From: Sutterella massiliensis
GTDB taxonomy: Bacteria > Pseudomonadota > Gammaproteobacteria > Burkholderiales > Burkholderiaceae_F
Length of the DNA: 64,000 nucleotides
Assembly: GCF_016899755.1 (NCBI RefSeq)
Contig: NZ_JACJJC010000002.1
Coordinates: forward strand, 184,504-248,503
Direction of reading: 5' to 3'
In this document: piece after piece, positions 1 to 9,416 of the stretch
How positions within the stretch are numbered: position 1 is the first letter of the stretch
Layout of the letters: every line of letters starts with the position of its first letter
Position numbers and translations under genes: made by a program
The notes under the pieces: model-generated
The model's input: only the letters and a program-made list of their open reading frames with translations
The model's database searches: none
Told to the model about the DNA's origin: nothing

Positions 1-281
1 GAATGCGTGCAGCGAAAAGCCCCCCGGCGCTTCTCGCGCAAATCGGCAGCTTAGGCCCGGCATCCGGAATGCGTTGAAGTCAATCGGCATAGCGACGCTC
101 CGCAGAATCGCTTTACCTCGGCAAGCGTTGCGAACCGAGGCAACAGACACGCAAAAACAAAGCCCGCCAACATGCGTCGAAAACCCGAAAGGCCGTCGCA
201 TGCGCGGGCTTGTGAGGTTCGTCTCGGCCGTCGGCCGCCCAAAACGCGGGCGGCTCAGCCGAGCGGCTCATTGTCGGTTCA
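1..281. other. Intergenic region downstream of secA
   Basis: No convincing gene lies here; the open frames are short and have no recognisable product. The only clear element is a terminator at 152–211 oriented for secA. The rest is unassigned, and the neighbouring gene lies outside the window. Confidence 0.5.
152..211 (-). terminator. Rho-independent terminator of secA
   Basis: Read on the minus strand, AAGCCCGC pairs with GCGGGCTT and CATGCG pairs with CGCATG on either side of a loop. The stem is followed by a T-rich run (TTTGTTTTTG). It lies about 70 bases past the secA stop codon. Confidence 0.7.
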
Positions 282-3011
282 TCAAGCGAGCTTGCCGTGG
301 CAGTCCTTGAACTTCTTGCCCGAGCCGCAGGGGCACGGGTCGTTGCGGCCGACGTGCGCAAACATGGCGCGGCGCTGCGCTTCCTCTTCCTTCGAGAGGA
401 CGTCGAGCGTGCTCTGGCTCGATTCGGGCTGATCGAGGCGCGCAGCGGCAGCGCGCGCTTCGCCGCTTTCGCGGGCCGCCTCGGCCGCAGCCTGCGCTTC
501 TTCGCGCATCTTGATTTCGACATGCATGAGCACGGAAACCGTCGTTTCGCGAATCGAGTCGAGAAGCTGCTCGAACATGTTGAAGGCTTCGCGCTTGTAT
601 TCCTGCTTGGGCTGCTTCTGCGCGTAGCCGCGCAGATAGATGCCCTGACGCAGCGCGTCGAGCGCGGCGATGTGCTGACGCCACAGCTGGTCGATCACCT
701 GCAGGAGCACGGAACGGGCGAACTGCGCAAAGGCTTCGTGGCCGACGAGTTCTTCCTTCGAAGCGTAGAGCGCATTCACCGTCTTGATAAGCTCGGCAAG
801 CAGATCTTCGTCCGTCGTCTGATCGGACTCGTCGAGCATCTTCTGCAGCGGAATATCGATGCCGAAATCGTTCTTGAGCTTTTCGGTGAGGCCGGCGAGG
901 TCCCACTGCTCTTCGACCGTTTCGGCGGGCACGAAGCTGCGGAAGAGATCCGTGAAATAGCCCTCGCGCAGGTTCTTCACCATCTCGGAGCAGTCGCTCG
1001 ACTCGAGAATTTCGTTGCGAAGCCCGTAGATTTCGTGACGCTGATCGTTCTGAACGTCGTCGAACTCAAGGAGCTGCTTGCGGATGTCGTAGTTGCGGCC
1101 CTCGACCTTGCGCTGCGCCGATTCGATCATGCGCGTAAGCATCTTCGACTCGATCGCCACACCAGGCTCGAGATTGAGCTTGTCGGCGATGGCTCGCATG
1201 CGGTCGCCGCCGAAGATGCGAAGGAGCTGATCTTCCATCGAAAGATAGAAGCACGACGACCCCGGGTCGCCCTGACGGCCCGAACGGCCACGCAGCTGAT
1301 TGTCGATACGTCGGGATTCGTGGCGTTCAGAGCCGATGATGCGCAGGCCGCCCGCTTCCACCACGGCGTCGTGGAGCTTCTTCCACTCGGCGCGCGCAGC
1401 TTCGATCTTCGCGTCCTTTTCCGCTTCGGAGAGCGTTTCGTCTTCTCGGATCGCATCGATCTGCTTGTTGATGCCGCCGCCCAAAACGATGTCGGTACCG
1501 CGGCCGGCCATGTTGGTCGCAACGGTCACCATGCCGGGACGGCCGGCTTCGAGAACGATCTGCGCTTCCTTGGCGTGTTCCTTGGCATTGAGAACGTTGT
1601 GCGCAATGCCTTCCTTCGTGAGGAGCTGCGAGAGGAGTTCCGAATTTTCAATCGACGTCGTGCCGAGCAGCACGGGCTGGCCCTTCGCGTGGCAGCGCTT
1701 CACGTCTTCGACGATCGCCGTGTACTTTTCGCCGACCGTACGATAGACCTTGTCCTGCTCGTCGATGCGGATCATCTTGCGGTGCGTCGGAATGACGACC
1801 GTTTCAAGGCCGTAGATGTCCTGGAATTCGTAAGCTTCCGTGTCGGCCGTACCCGTCATGCCCGAGAGCTTCTCGTACATGCGGAAGTAGTTCTGGAACG
1901 TGATCGAAGCGAGCGTCTGGTTTTCCTGCTGAATCTTGACGCCTTCCTTGGCTTCGACGGCCTGGTGCAGGCCTTCGCTCCAGCGGCGGCCGGGCATGAG
2001 GCGGCCGGTGAATTCGTCGACGATCACGATTTCGCCGTTCTGCACGACGTAGTTCTGGTCGCGCTTAAAGAGCGTGTGCGCCTTGAGCGAGGCCATGAGG
2101 TGATGCATCAGGATGATGTTCTTGGGCGAATAGAGCGACTCGCCCTCGCCCACGAGGCCGCGCTCGGCGAGGATGCGCTCGAGCTTTTCGTGGCCGCTTT
2201 CGGAGATGTAGACCTGGTGGGCCTTTTCGTCGACCCAGTAGTCGCCTTCGCCCTTTTCTTCGGCCTGGCGCGTCAAGAGCGGCGGGATCTCGTTGATCTT
2301 GACGTAGAGGTCCGTATTGTCGTCGGCCGGACCCGAAATGATGAGCGGCGTGCGAGCTTCGTCAATAAGAATCGAGTCGACTTCGTCGACGATCGCGTAG
2401 TAGAGCCCGCGCTGGCGGCGATTGGCCGTGTCGTACTCCATGTTGTCGCGCAGGTAGTCGAAGCCGAATTCGTTGTTCGTGCCGTACGTGATGTCGGCGC
2501 GGTACGCGGCGCGCTTCGTTTCGTTGTCCTGCTGCGTGAGGATCTTGCCGACCGAGAGACCGAGCCAGTTGTAGAGGCGCCCCATCCAGTCCGCGTCGCG
2601 CGAAGCGAGATAGTCGTTCACCGTCACGACGTGAACGCCCTTGCCCGGGAGCGCGTTGAGGTAGACGGGCAGCGTCGCCGTGAGCGTCTTGCCTTCGCCC
2701 GTACGCATTTCGGCGATCTTGCCGTCGTTCAAAACCATGCCGCCGATAAGCTGCACGTCGAAGGGACGCATGCCGAGCACGCGCTTGGCGGCTTCTCTCA
2801 CCACGGCGAACGCTTCTACGAGAAGCTCGTCGGTCGTGGCGCCCTTGGCGATGCGGTCGCGGAATTCCTGGGTCTTGCCCTGGAGCTCTTCGTCCGAGAG
2901 TTTTTCCATCTGCGGCTCGAGCTTGTTGATCGCATCGACCTTGCGGCGGTACTGCTTGATCAGGCGGTCGTTGCGACTGCCGAAAATTTTGGTGAGAAGT
3001 TCGTCAAACAT
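282..3011 (-). CDS. secA: Preprotein translocase ATPase SecA
   Basis: SecA is the motor that pushes unfolded preproteins through the SecYEG channel. The 909-residue product has the family's usual length. The Walker A motif TGEGKT is near residues 104–109 and DEVD is at 209–212. The helicase-like region with [11 protein letters not shown] follows, and the C-terminus carries the zinc-binding CPCGSG…CH motif used for SecB contact. The start gives the standard [13 protein letters not shown]-terminus. In gamma-proteobacteria secA often follows lpxC and secM. Here lpxC is nearby but a gene on the other strand lies between, and no secM is recognisable. A candidate promoter lies about 300 bases upstream. 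Confidence 0.98.
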   Translation of the reverse strand: MFDELLTKIFGSRNDRLIKQYRRKVDAINKLEPQMEKLSDEELQGKTQEFRDRIAKGATTDELLVEAFAVVREAAKRVLGMRPFDVQLIGGMVLNDGKIAEMRTGEGKTLTATLPVYLNALPGKGVHVVTVNDYLASRDADWMGRLYNWLGLSVGKILTQQDNETKRAAYRADITYGTNNEFGFDYLRDNMEYDTANRRQRGLYYAIVDEVDSILIDEARTPLIISGPADDNTDLYVKINEIPPLLTRQAEEKGEGDYWVDEKAHQVYISESGHEKLERILAERGLVGEGESLYSPKNIILMHHLMASLKAHTLFKRDQNYVVQNGEIVIVDEFTGRLMPGRRWSEGLHQAVEAKEGVKIQQENQTLASITFQNYFRMYEKLSGMTGTADTEAYEFQDIYGLETVVIPTHRKMIRIDEQDKVYRTVGEKYTAIVEDVKRCHAKGQPVLLGTTSIENSELLSQLLTKEGIAHNVLNAKEHAKEAQIVLEAGRPGMVTVATNMAGRGTDIVLGGGINKQIDAIREDETLSEAEKDAKIEAARAEWKKLHDAVVEAGGLRIIGSERHESRRIDNQLRGRSGRQGDPGSSCFYLSMEDQLLRIFGGDRMRAIADKLNLEPGVAIESKMLTRMIESAQRKVEGRNYDIRKQLLEFDDVQNDQRHEIYGLRNEILESSDCSEMVKNLREGYFTDLFRSFVPAETVEEQWDLAGLTEKLKNDFGIDIPLQKMLDESDQTTDEDLLAELIKTVNALYASKEELVGHEAFAQFARSVLLQVIDQLWRQHIAALDALRQGIYLRGYAQKQPKQEYKREAFNMFEQLLDSIRETTVSVLMHVEIKMREEAQAAAEAARESGEARAAAARLDQPESSQSTLDVLSKEEEAQRRAMFAHVGRNDPCPCGSGKKFKDCHGKLA

Positions 3012-3311
3012 CGTCTATCACTTCGGTGTGGCACTGCGAGCGTCGTGCAGCCCGAAAGGGACTTGCGCGGCGCGCGGCTCTCAAATTCGCACGCTTTCAA
3101 AAATCACGCGCATCCGCGCCGGACATCGCGCCTTCGGGCTCGAGGGCGCGCTCTGCATCGGATCGAATAGACTTGGCCGAGATGCAGGAGGCGTCTTCGC
3201 GCGAGCGTGGTGCAGCTGACGAATGCGGGAGCGCCCGAAAGGGCTGCGGGACCCGAACCGAAAAAGCGCATCGCGCGGTCCGAGCCCCCGCCGAAACGGG
3301 GAAACTTGGGG

Positions 3312-3320
3312 ATTATCGCA
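3312..3320 (-). promoter_or_regulatory. Candidate extended minus-10 promoter for secA
   Basis: On the minus strand the sequence TGC-GATAAT matches an extended minus-10 element (5 of 6 to TATAAT plus the upstream TG). No good minus-35 box is visible, which such promoters tolerate. It would give a secA leader of roughly 300 bases. Confidence 0.4.
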
Positions 3321-3361
3321 CATCGAGACGCACGGAATTCTTAACCTTTTCTCGCATTTAC

Positions 3362-3429
3362 GCGGATTTCCTTTGCTTTTGCTAGCGTTTGTTTCGCCGA
3401 GCGAAATCCGCTTTTTCACGCGGCGAAAC
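3362..3429. repeat. Two overlapping inverted repeats
   Basis: GCGGATTTC (3362–3370) is the reverse complement of GAAATCCGC (3403–3411). GTTTCGCCG (3391–3399) is the reverse complement of CGGCGAAAC (3421–3429). Each repeat encloses one arm of the other, so in RNA they would form alternative hairpins or a pseudoknot. They end about 55 bases before the dciA-like start and lie upstream of the secA promoter candidate. Confidence 0.5.
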
Positions 3430-3483
3430 GAAGGCTTCGGCGTTCGGCATCGGCCGCGCGCCCGTTTTCCCTGAGGACCGACC

Positions 3484-5625
3484 GTGACAAGCATGAATGC
3501 CGACTTCAAGCTCAAACGACGCCGCGCGCGCACCATCGCGGGCGTGCTCGGCGCGGGTGAGCGCACGAGTTCGCTCATGGAGGCGCTCTCGATCGCGCGC
3601 CGCGCAGGCGAAGCGATCGCACCCGAAGTAAAGAAGGTGCGGCTTGCGATCGACTTTACAAACCCGGCGAACTGCCGGCTCGATCCGGAAAACAGCGAGC
3701 GGCTCATTCTCTTTGCACGCAACGCAACACAGCATTCGCGCCTGCGAAATCTCGAGCCGAGCCTCCTCGCAGCGATCTGCAGCCACGGCCTGCCCATTAA
3801 GTCGCTCGACATTCGCATTCGGCCGAAGTCAATGAAAGAAGCCCCGGCCCCCGCGCCCCTGCCGCAGCGCCACGGCTCGATTGCCGGCGCCCTGCGCCTG
3901 CGCGCCGCCGCGCAAAAGGGCGACGCGAGTCCGACCTTGGCCGAACTTTTTTCGCGGCTAGCCGACGCGCTCGAGCCCGCGCCCGGGCGTGAAACGATCG
4001 ACCTCTACGCGTCGCTCGAAGCGCTCGCCAAAATGGCGCGCGCGGGCTTCATCGCGTCGCAGGGGCTCTTGGCGCGGCTACCCAAAGCGCCGCAGGAGAA
4101 GCTCATTCCGTCGGAAAAGCTCGCGAAAATCGACGCAGGCGTCGCCAAGGTGCGCGAACGCATGCTCGAGCGCCTCCTCACGCGCCGGCACTTTGAAGCG
4201 CCCATGCGCGAAGCGGCCGAAGGACTCGAGCGTGAAATGCGCCGCACGCAGATGCTTTTGGACGCACTGCATGCGCTCGCCGAAGCCGCGGCCGATCCGC
4301 TCGAAGAAGAGGACGCCGAGGGCGAAGCGGCAGCAGTCGAGACGCCAGCGGAGGCAGCCGCCGGACACCTCAACGCGATGGACTTTGAGCGCTTCGGCCT
4401 CCCCGTGCCGAGCGCCTGGCAAAAGCCCCAAAAGCACACGCCGCCCAAGTCCGATCTGCCGAACGCCACAATCGGCGCGCAGAGCGGCAAGCGTGTGAAG
4501 AGCACGCACGGCAAGGCATCCCAAACCCCGGACGCGACCGGCCCCGCGCCCTGCGCTTCGCCCGAGGTCCTCGCGCGAGAGCGGCTTGAAACGGGCCTTC
4601 AAAGACTTTCTCGCGACACGGTTGAGCCGCTCGAAGCGGACTATCTCGCCGCCGAACCCGAAGTCGTCGCACTCGTACACAAAATCGCAGCGCTCGGCGC
4701 CGAACTCGACGACTATGACGCCAAGCGCCTTCGCGAAGCGAGAAAACCGATCGTTGCGCCCGCGCCGCCGAGAACGCCCGAAGAGGTGCTCGAAGAACTT
4801 CTCGAAGCGCTTAACCGCATTCTCCTCACCGCCAGAGACGCGCGTTCGCTCGCGCAAAGCGTCCTCGAGGGACTCGCCGGGCTGCCGCAGATTGCGCCCG
4901 AAGATGCCGAGCGCACGAAGATGCCGCTGCGCCTCTTCGTGCCGACGCAGATTGCCAAACTCGCGGGCGAAGCGCGCGTACTGCGCGAGGATGTCTCGGG
5001 ACTCGTTTTCCGACTGAACGACGAAAAGTCGCGGCTGAAAAAATGTGCTTCGTCGAGCGACCCGGCCGCCTTTGCGGGAGCCGTCGTCGCATTCGAAGGC
5101 ATGCGGGCGCGCCTCTCGGACAAGGCGCACGTCTACGAGGAAGAAGCCGAAACACTCGCCGACCGCCTGACGCTGATCGAAGACGAAGCGCAGGCGCTGC
5201 AGGCGCGGCTTGAGGAACTCGCGCAGGCGGAACTTGCCGCGCTCGAAAGGGCTGCGGGAAACGCCGCCGCGACCGGTCAGCCGGCTGCAGACGCGGCGCT
5301 CACGCCTGCATTGAGACTCTTTGCCGAGCACGAACGGCTCGGACGACTCCTCGAGCGGCTGCCCGCCCCTGTCGACGAAAAACTCATTCCGAGCGAAGCC
5401 GACGCCGAAAAAAGCCCCATGCTTGCGGGGCTCAGAGCGCGCATGCTGGCGCGTCACGCCAGAAGCGCCGAACTCGCCGACGCGGCCGAAAAACTCAAGG
5501 CCGAAGACGAAGCGCTGCGCGCGGCCGTCACCTCGGGCTTCAATCTCGAGGGCGAAATCATCGACGGATTCGTCGCCCGCGTGGACGCGCTCGAAGCGGC
5601 ACTCGCACCGACGAGCGCCGCTTAA
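3484..5625 (+). CDS. DciA-like (DUF721) protein with a very long helical extension
   Basis: Residues 1 to about 115 resemble DciA/DUF721, the loader of the replicative helicase DnaB in bacteria without DnaC. Cues are the basic N-terminus, the central helix, and the segment with NSERLILFARNATQHSRLRN followed by LLAAICSHGLPIKSLDIRIRP. The position beside lpxC and secA matches known dciA sites, for example in Pseudomonas. DciA is normally about 150 residues, but this product has 713. The remainder is rich in Ala, Glu, Leu and Arg, predicted helical or coiled-coil, with a Pro-rich linker near residues 275–360. A unit beginning LLxRLP…EKLIPSE occurs near residues 195–255 and again near 622–685, with a weaker copy in between. 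The GTG start at 3484 has GAGGA six bases upstream, which favours it over the ATG at 3493. Helicase loading is inferred from the N-terminus only. Confidence 0.7.
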   Translation: MTSMNADFKLKRRRARTIAGVLGAGERTSSLMEALSIARRAGEAIAPEVKKVRLAIDFTNPANCRLDPENSERLILFARNATQHSRLRNLEPSLLAAICSHGLPIKSLDIRIRPKSMKEAPAPAPLPQRHGSIAGALRLRAAAQKGDASPTLAELFSRLADALEPAPGRETIDLYASLEALAKMARAGFIASQGLLARLPKAPQEKLIPSEKLAKIDAGVAKVRERMLERLLTRRHFEAPMREAAEGLEREMRRTQMLLDALHALAEAAADPLEEEDAEGEAAAVETPAEAAAGHLNAMDFERFGLPVPSAWQKPQKHTPPKSDLPNATIGAQSGKRVKSTHGKASQTPDATGPAPCASPEVLARERLETGLQRLSRDTVEPLEADYLAAEPEVVALVHKIAALGAELDDYDAKRLREARKPIVAPAPPRTPEEVLEELLEALNRILLTARDARSLAQSVLEGLAGLPQIAPEDAERTKMPLRLFVPTQIAKLAGEARVLREDVSGLVFRLNDEKSRLKKCASSSDPAAFAGAVVAFEGMRARLSDKAHVYEEEAETLADRLTLIEDEAQALQARLEELAQAELAALERAAGNAAATGQPAADAALTPALRLFAEHERLGRLLERLPAPVDEKLIPSEADAEKSPMLAGLRARMLARHARSAELADAAEKLKAEDEALRAAVTSGFNLEGEIIDGFVARVDALEAALAPTSAA

Positions 5626-5656
5626 GGCAATGAAGCAAACACTCTGAGCGATTCGA

Positions 5657-6601
5657 TCAGGCTTCGAGCTGCTCGAGCACGGACTCGTTGGGCATCGCGG
5701 TGCGCCTGGGCCAAAAGTCGACCGGGCAGTCGCGCGCGTCCTCGAAGGTGACGATTTCGAAACTCGACGGATCCGCGATCAGCGCGCGCAGAAGCTTGTT
5801 GTTGAGCCCGTGCCCGGACTTCATCGCCGTGTAGTGCGCGATGAGCGGCGCGCCGAGCACGTAGAGGTCGCCCATGGCGTCAAGAATCTTATGCTTGACG
5901 AATTCGTCGCCGTCGCGCAGGCCGCCGGGGTTGAGAATGCGGAATTCGTCCATCACGATCGCGTTCTCGAGCGAGCCGCCCTGCGCAAGGCCGAGCGCGC
6001 GAAGCATTTCGACGTCCTGGACGAACCCGAACGTGCGCGCGCGCATCACGGCCTGCTCATAACCGACTTTGGAGAAGTCCACGTCGGCATACTGCACGGT
6101 GGCATCGATCGCGGGATGTCCGAAATCGATCGTGAAGGAGAGTCGGAAGCCTTCGTGGGGCTCGAGTCGCGCCCACTTGTCGCCCTCGCGCACTTCGACG
6201 GGCTTGAGAACACGCACGAACTTGCGGGGCGCGTCCTGCTCGAGCACCTTCGCGCTGTGAATGAGGTACACGAAGCTCGCGCCCGAGCCGTCCATGATCG
6301 GGATTTCCGGCGCATTCACTTCGACGATGCAGTTGTCGATGCCGAGTCCGTTGAAGGCGCTCATCATGTGTTCGATCGTCGAGACGGCAGCCGGTCCGAT
6401 GTTGACCGTCGTGGCCATGCGCGTGTCGTTCACGTTGAGCGGATGGCTCGGAATGTCGACGGGCGGCGTCAGGTCGACGCGGCGGAAAACGATGCCCGTA
6501 TCGGGCTCGGCGGGTCGAAGAACGAGTCGGATCTTGCGGCCGCTGTGCAGGCCGATACCGACGGCGGCGATCGATTCGCCGAGCGTACGCTGCTTGAACA
6601 T
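5657..6601 (-). CDS. lpxC: UDP-3-O-acyl-N-acetylglucosamine deacetylase LpxC
   Basis: LpxC is the zinc deacetylase that commits UDP-acyl-GlcNAc to lipid A synthesis in the cytoplasm. With the start [10 protein letters not shown] the product is 314 residues, as expected. Zinc and catalytic residues are visible: STIEH near residue 78, VKHKILD near 237–241 and SGHG near 264. They fall within one position of the E. coli ligands. An in-frame GTG at 6628 would add nine residues, but the ATG fits the family better. The gene follows ftsZ on the same strand and converges with the dciA-like gene. Confidence 0.97.
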   Translation of the reverse strand: MFKQRTLGESIAAVGIGLHSGRKIRLVLRPAEPDTGIVFRRVDLTPPVDIPSHPLNVNDTRMATTVNIGPAAVSTIEHMMSAFNGLGIDNCIVEVNAPEIPIMDGSGASFVYLIHSAKVLEQDAPRKFVRVLKPVEVREGDKWARLEPHEGFRLSFTIDFGHPAIDATVQYADVDFSKVGYEQAVMRARTFGFVQDVEMLRALGLAQGGSLENAIVMDEFRILNPGGLRDGDEFVKHKILDAMGDLYVLGAPLIAHYTAMKSGHGLNNKLLRALIADPSSFEIVTFEDARDCPVDFWPRRTAMPNESVLEQLEA

Positions 6602-6682
6602 GAGCGGAGGAACTTCTTTAAGTGACACCGACGCCCGTCGGGCGACTTTGTCGGGTTGAGGACAGTTGTCGGAATTTGACGA

Positions 6683-6711
6683 GAGGCCGATCCGTCAAGC
6701 AGATCGGCCTC
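6683..6711. terminator. Hairpin between ftsZ and lpxC
   Basis: GAGGCCGATC and GATCGGCCTC form a perfect 10-base stem with a 9-base loop. On the minus strand, the direction of both genes, no T-run follows, so it may be a partial terminator or an RNA-processing site. On the plus strand a short T-run follows. Confidence 0.4.
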
Positions 6712-6777
6712 CGGTTTTCATGCGTCCCGCCGCCCGCGCCGTGCGACGCGGCCGAGTGCGGGCTCTGCGGGCGGCAA

Positions 6778-8040
6778 TCAGCGCGAGCCGCCGCTACGCA
6801 GATAGGTAGGGATCGTGAAGGACGAGATGTTCGGCACCTCGGTCTTCGCGGCAGGTGCGGCTGCGGCAGGCTGAGCGGGCTGCGCCTCGGCTTCGATCGA
6901 AGGCGCCGGCGCTTCCGACTCGCTCGGGCGAGGCTGCGCCTTGAGATCCTCAATCGTGTTGACCTTGTAAGCGGCGCCGTCAAGCGAAGGCGCCGTGCGC
7001 TCGGGCTGCGCACCGTTCTGCTTGAACACATTCGAAACGTTCGGCTGCTTGAAGGTCGGCACTTCGATGCCTTCGCCCTGTTCGAACGGACGATCGAGGC
7101 CGGTCGCCACCACCGTGACGCGCACTTCGTCGCCCATTTCTTCGGAAAGGGCCGAGCCGAAGATCACGTTGGCCTGCTTGACGACGAACGTGTTGAGAAC
7201 GCCCATGGCTTCCTTGATTTCCTGCAGCGTAAGCGACTCGTTGCCCGTGAAGTACACGAGCATGCCGCGCGCGCCCTGAAGGTTCGCGCCTTCGAGAAGC
7301 GGGCAGGCAATGGCCTTTTCGGCCGCAACGCGCGCACGGTCCGGCCCCGACGCCGTAGCAAGACCGATGATGGCGCTGCCGCGCTCGCTCATGACGGTCT
7401 TCAGGTCTTCGAAGTCGACGTTGATCGTACCGGGCGTGTGAATGATTTCGGCGATACCCACGCAGGCCTTGTAGAGCACTTCGTTACTCGTCTCGAAGCA
7501 TTCCTTCATCGTCGCGTTGGGCGGGCACTCCTCTTCGAGCTTCTCGTTGAGGATGACGATCATCGAGTCGACCTTGTCCTTGAGGGCTTCGATGCCCTTT
7601 TCGGCCGTGCGCATGCGGCGCGCGCCCTCGAAGCTAAAGGGCTTCGTGACGACGGCGACCGTGAGAATGCCGAGCTCCTTGGCGATTTCGGCAATAACGG
7701 GCGCCGCACCCGTACCCGTGCCGCCGCCCATGCCGGCGGTGATGAAGAGCAGATTCGCGCCCTTGATCGCTTCGGCGACCTGTTCGCGCTTTTCCTGCGC
7801 GGCCGCGGCACCGATTTCCGGACGAGCACCCGCACCGAGCCCGGTGCTGCCGAGCTGGATGTTGACGTGCGCCTTGGAGCGCTGCAGCGCCTGGTGGTCC
7901 GTATTGGCGCAGATGAACTCAATGCCCTTGGCGCCGTGCGTGATCATGTGCTCGACGGCGTTCCCGCCGCCGCCGCCGACGCCGATAACCTTAATGACAG
8001 TGTTGAGCGGGTCAAATTCTTGAAGGACTTCGAAAGCCAT
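6778..8040 (-). CDS. ftsZ: Cell division protein FtsZ
   Basis: FtsZ is the tubulin-like GTPase that forms the cytokinetic ring. The nucleotide-binding loop GGGTGTGAAP, the N-terminal GVGGGGGNAV and the T7-loop region NVDFEDLKTVM are all present. The C-terminus IPTYLRSGG is the conserved peptide that binds FtsA and other partners. The ATG at 8040 is preceded by AGAGGAAG and gives the usual MAFEVLQEFDP start, so the longer in-frame extension is rejected. The length is 420 residues. The linker before the C-terminal peptide is rich in Pro, Ala and Glu. Confidence 0.98.
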   Translation of the reverse strand: MAFEVLQEFDPLNTVIKVIGVGGGGGNAVEHMITHGAKGIEFICANTDHQALQRSKAHVNIQLGSTGLGAGARPEIGAAAAQEKREQVAEAIKGANLLFITAGMGGGTGTGAAPVIAEIAKELGILTVAVVTKPFSFEGARRMRTAEKGIEALKDKVDSMIVILNEKLEEECPPNATMKECFETSNEVLYKACVGIAEIIHTPGTINVDFEDLKTVMSERGSAIIGLATASGPDRARVAAEKAIACPLLEGANLQGARGMLVYFTGNESLTLQEIKEAMGVLNTFVVKQANVIFGSALSEEMGDEVRVTVVATGLDRPFEQGEGIEVPTFKQPNVSNVFKQNGAQPERTAPSLDGAAYKVNTIEDLKAQPRPSESEAPAPSIEAEAQPAQPAAAAPAAKTEVPNISSFTIPTYLRSGGSR

Positions 8041-8070
8041 CGTCTTCCTCTGCAATGGGTGAATCTTCAA

Positions 8071-8076
8071 ATTATC
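8071..8076 (-). promoter_or_regulatory. Possible minus-10 element upstream of ftsZ
   Basis: GATAAT on the minus strand lies about 31 bases before the ftsZ start, in the 125-base gap after ftsA. No matching minus-35 box is clear. An internal promoter for ftsZ is common in this cluster, but this site is only a weak candidate. Confidence 0.25.
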
Positions 8077-8165
8077 CGCTAGTTTTGATTCGACTGCACG
8101 GCTTTGCGCGACGCGCGCAGGCCTTTTAAGCGGATTGAATTGTTACTGATGTCTGCTGGACGCAC

Positions 8166-9416
8166 TCAATAGTCGCCGATCAAAAGCGTTTTCAACCGTT
8201 CGTAGAGCGTCGGCATGCGACGCACCCCCTGCGCGCCAGAGTCCGCTTCGCTCGCCTCGTCGGCGCAGCGAATAAGTCCGAGCGCCACTGCCGCATCGGG
8301 CCGCTGCAGCAAGGGGGCCTCGCCTTCGATGTTGCGCGGCAGTCCCAAACGGACGCGCTTACGCAAAACCGACTCCGCCTCCGCGGCGATCCCTTTGAGG
8401 AGCGCACCGCCGCCCGTGAGGACAACGATCTGTACGCGCTCGAAAAGACCCGAATCGACCAATATTTTCCGATAAATCGAGAAAAGTTCCTGCGCGCGGC
8501 TCTTGAGCGTTTTTGCGAGCAGCTCGCGCGAGCAGGATACGCGCTTCGTGCGGCCCATGCGGCTCGAAACGTCGACGGTTTCGCCCGGGACAATCGCCTC
8601 GAGGCTGCAGGTGCCGGAATTGAGCTTCAGAAGTTCGGCCTCTTCGAGCGAAAGACCGAGCACGACGGCCAAGTCGCGCGTCATGATCTCGGCGCCGAAG
8701 GGGCGCACGTCGGTGAGCTGCACGATCCCCTCGGAGATGACGATCAGGGACGAAGTCTGCGCGCCGATGTCGATCACGGCCGCGCCGCAGATCGCTTCGG
8801 TGTCCGAGAGAACGGCTTTGGCCGCTGCCCACGGGTGCGGCTCGTAATTCAAGAGTTCGAGTCCCACGCGCTGAATGCAGCGCTTGAGGTTCTCGGCGTT
8901 CGAGCTCGAACCGTAGACGGCGTGCATGCGCGCCTCGAGTTTCTGCCCGATCAGGCCGATCGGGCGCGGCACGGCCGCAACGTCTCCGCAGGCAAAGCCC
9001 TGCGGAATGAGCTTGAGAAGATCCCGGCCCTGACTCTCGCGCAGGGCGTGGCGGCGCACGTTCGCTTCGGCGAGCGAAACGTCTTCGGCCGTGACTTCGC
9101 GGCCCTTGAGAACCGAAACGCCCGTGCAGTTGCGGCTTTTGAGCGTCTGGCCGCCGATGGCCGCCCAAACGCGCGAAACCGTGCCGACATTGGCCGTGAA
9201 TTCGGCCTCGCGAACGGACTCGCGAATGGCGTTCACGGCGTCTTCAACATCGCTCACGGTCCCGAAACGCACCCCGGCGCTCGGCGTATTGCCGATGCCA
9301 AGAATGCGGTAGCGGCGCGGTTCTTCGGAAGTCGACGCAATGACGCAGAGCACCTTGCTTGACCCGACGTCAAGGGCGACAAAGACTTTCTCTTTCCGGT
9401 TGCTTCTGCTGCTCAT
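8166..9416 (-). CDS. ftsA: Cell division protein FtsA
   Basis: FtsA is the actin-like ATPase that tethers FtsZ to the inner membrane and recruits later divisome proteins. The N-terminal VALDVGSSKV phosphate loop, the AAVIDIGAQTSSL segment and the VLTGGGALLKGI motif define the actin fold. The C-terminal stretch MPTLYERLKTLLIGDY is a typical amphipathic membrane-targeting helix. The length is 416 residues. The start ATG overlaps the ftsQ stop codon in an ATGA arrangement, which suggests coupled translation. Confidence 0.96.
   Translation of the reverse strand: MSSRSNRKEKVFVALDVGSSKVLCVIASTSEEPRRYRILGIGNTPSAGVRFGTVSDVEDAVNAIRESVREAEFTANVGTVSRVWAAIGGQTLKSRNCTGVSVLKGREVTAEDVSLAEANVRRHALRESQGRDLLKLIPQGFACGDVAAVPRPIGLIGQKLEARMHAVYGSSSNAENLKRCIQRVGLELLNYEPHPWAAAKAVLSDTEAICGAAVIDIGAQTSSLIVISEGIVQLTDVRPFGAEIMTRDLAVVLGLSLEEAELLKLNSGTCSLEAIVPGETVDVSSRMGRTKRVSCSRELLAKTLKSRAQELFSIYRKILVDSGLFERVQIVVLTGGGALLKGIAAEAESVLRKRVRLGLPRNIEGEAPLLQRPDAAVALGLIRCADEASEADSGAQGVRRMPTLYERLKTLLIGDY

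Larger units (their letters stand above)
3012..3483. other. Divergent control region, secA / dciA-like gene
   Basis: This 472-base gap separates the start codons of secA (minus) and the dciA-like gene (plus). It holds an extended minus-10 candidate for secA and a pair of overlapping inverted repeats. A chance reading frame of about 55 codons exists in the secA leader, but it has no SecM arrest motif, so I do not call it a gene. Confidence 0.5.

Noticed and set aside
297..3170. A 957-codon open frame on the strand opposite secA
   Set aside because: It is a mirror of secA codon use in GC-rich DNA. The translation is Arg/Val/His-rich with no family features and no ribosome site, while secA on the other strand is certain.
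3012..3320. A secM-like secretion monitor in the secA leader
   Set aside because: A short frame exists, but it has no signal peptide and no arrest motif of the FxxxxWIxxxxGIRAGP type.
4078..5457. A 459-codon minus-strand open frame inside the dciA-like gene
   Set aside because: The plus-strand frame has the DUF721-like start, a good ribosome site and protein-like repeats. The opposite frame is Arg/Phe-rich shadow sequence.
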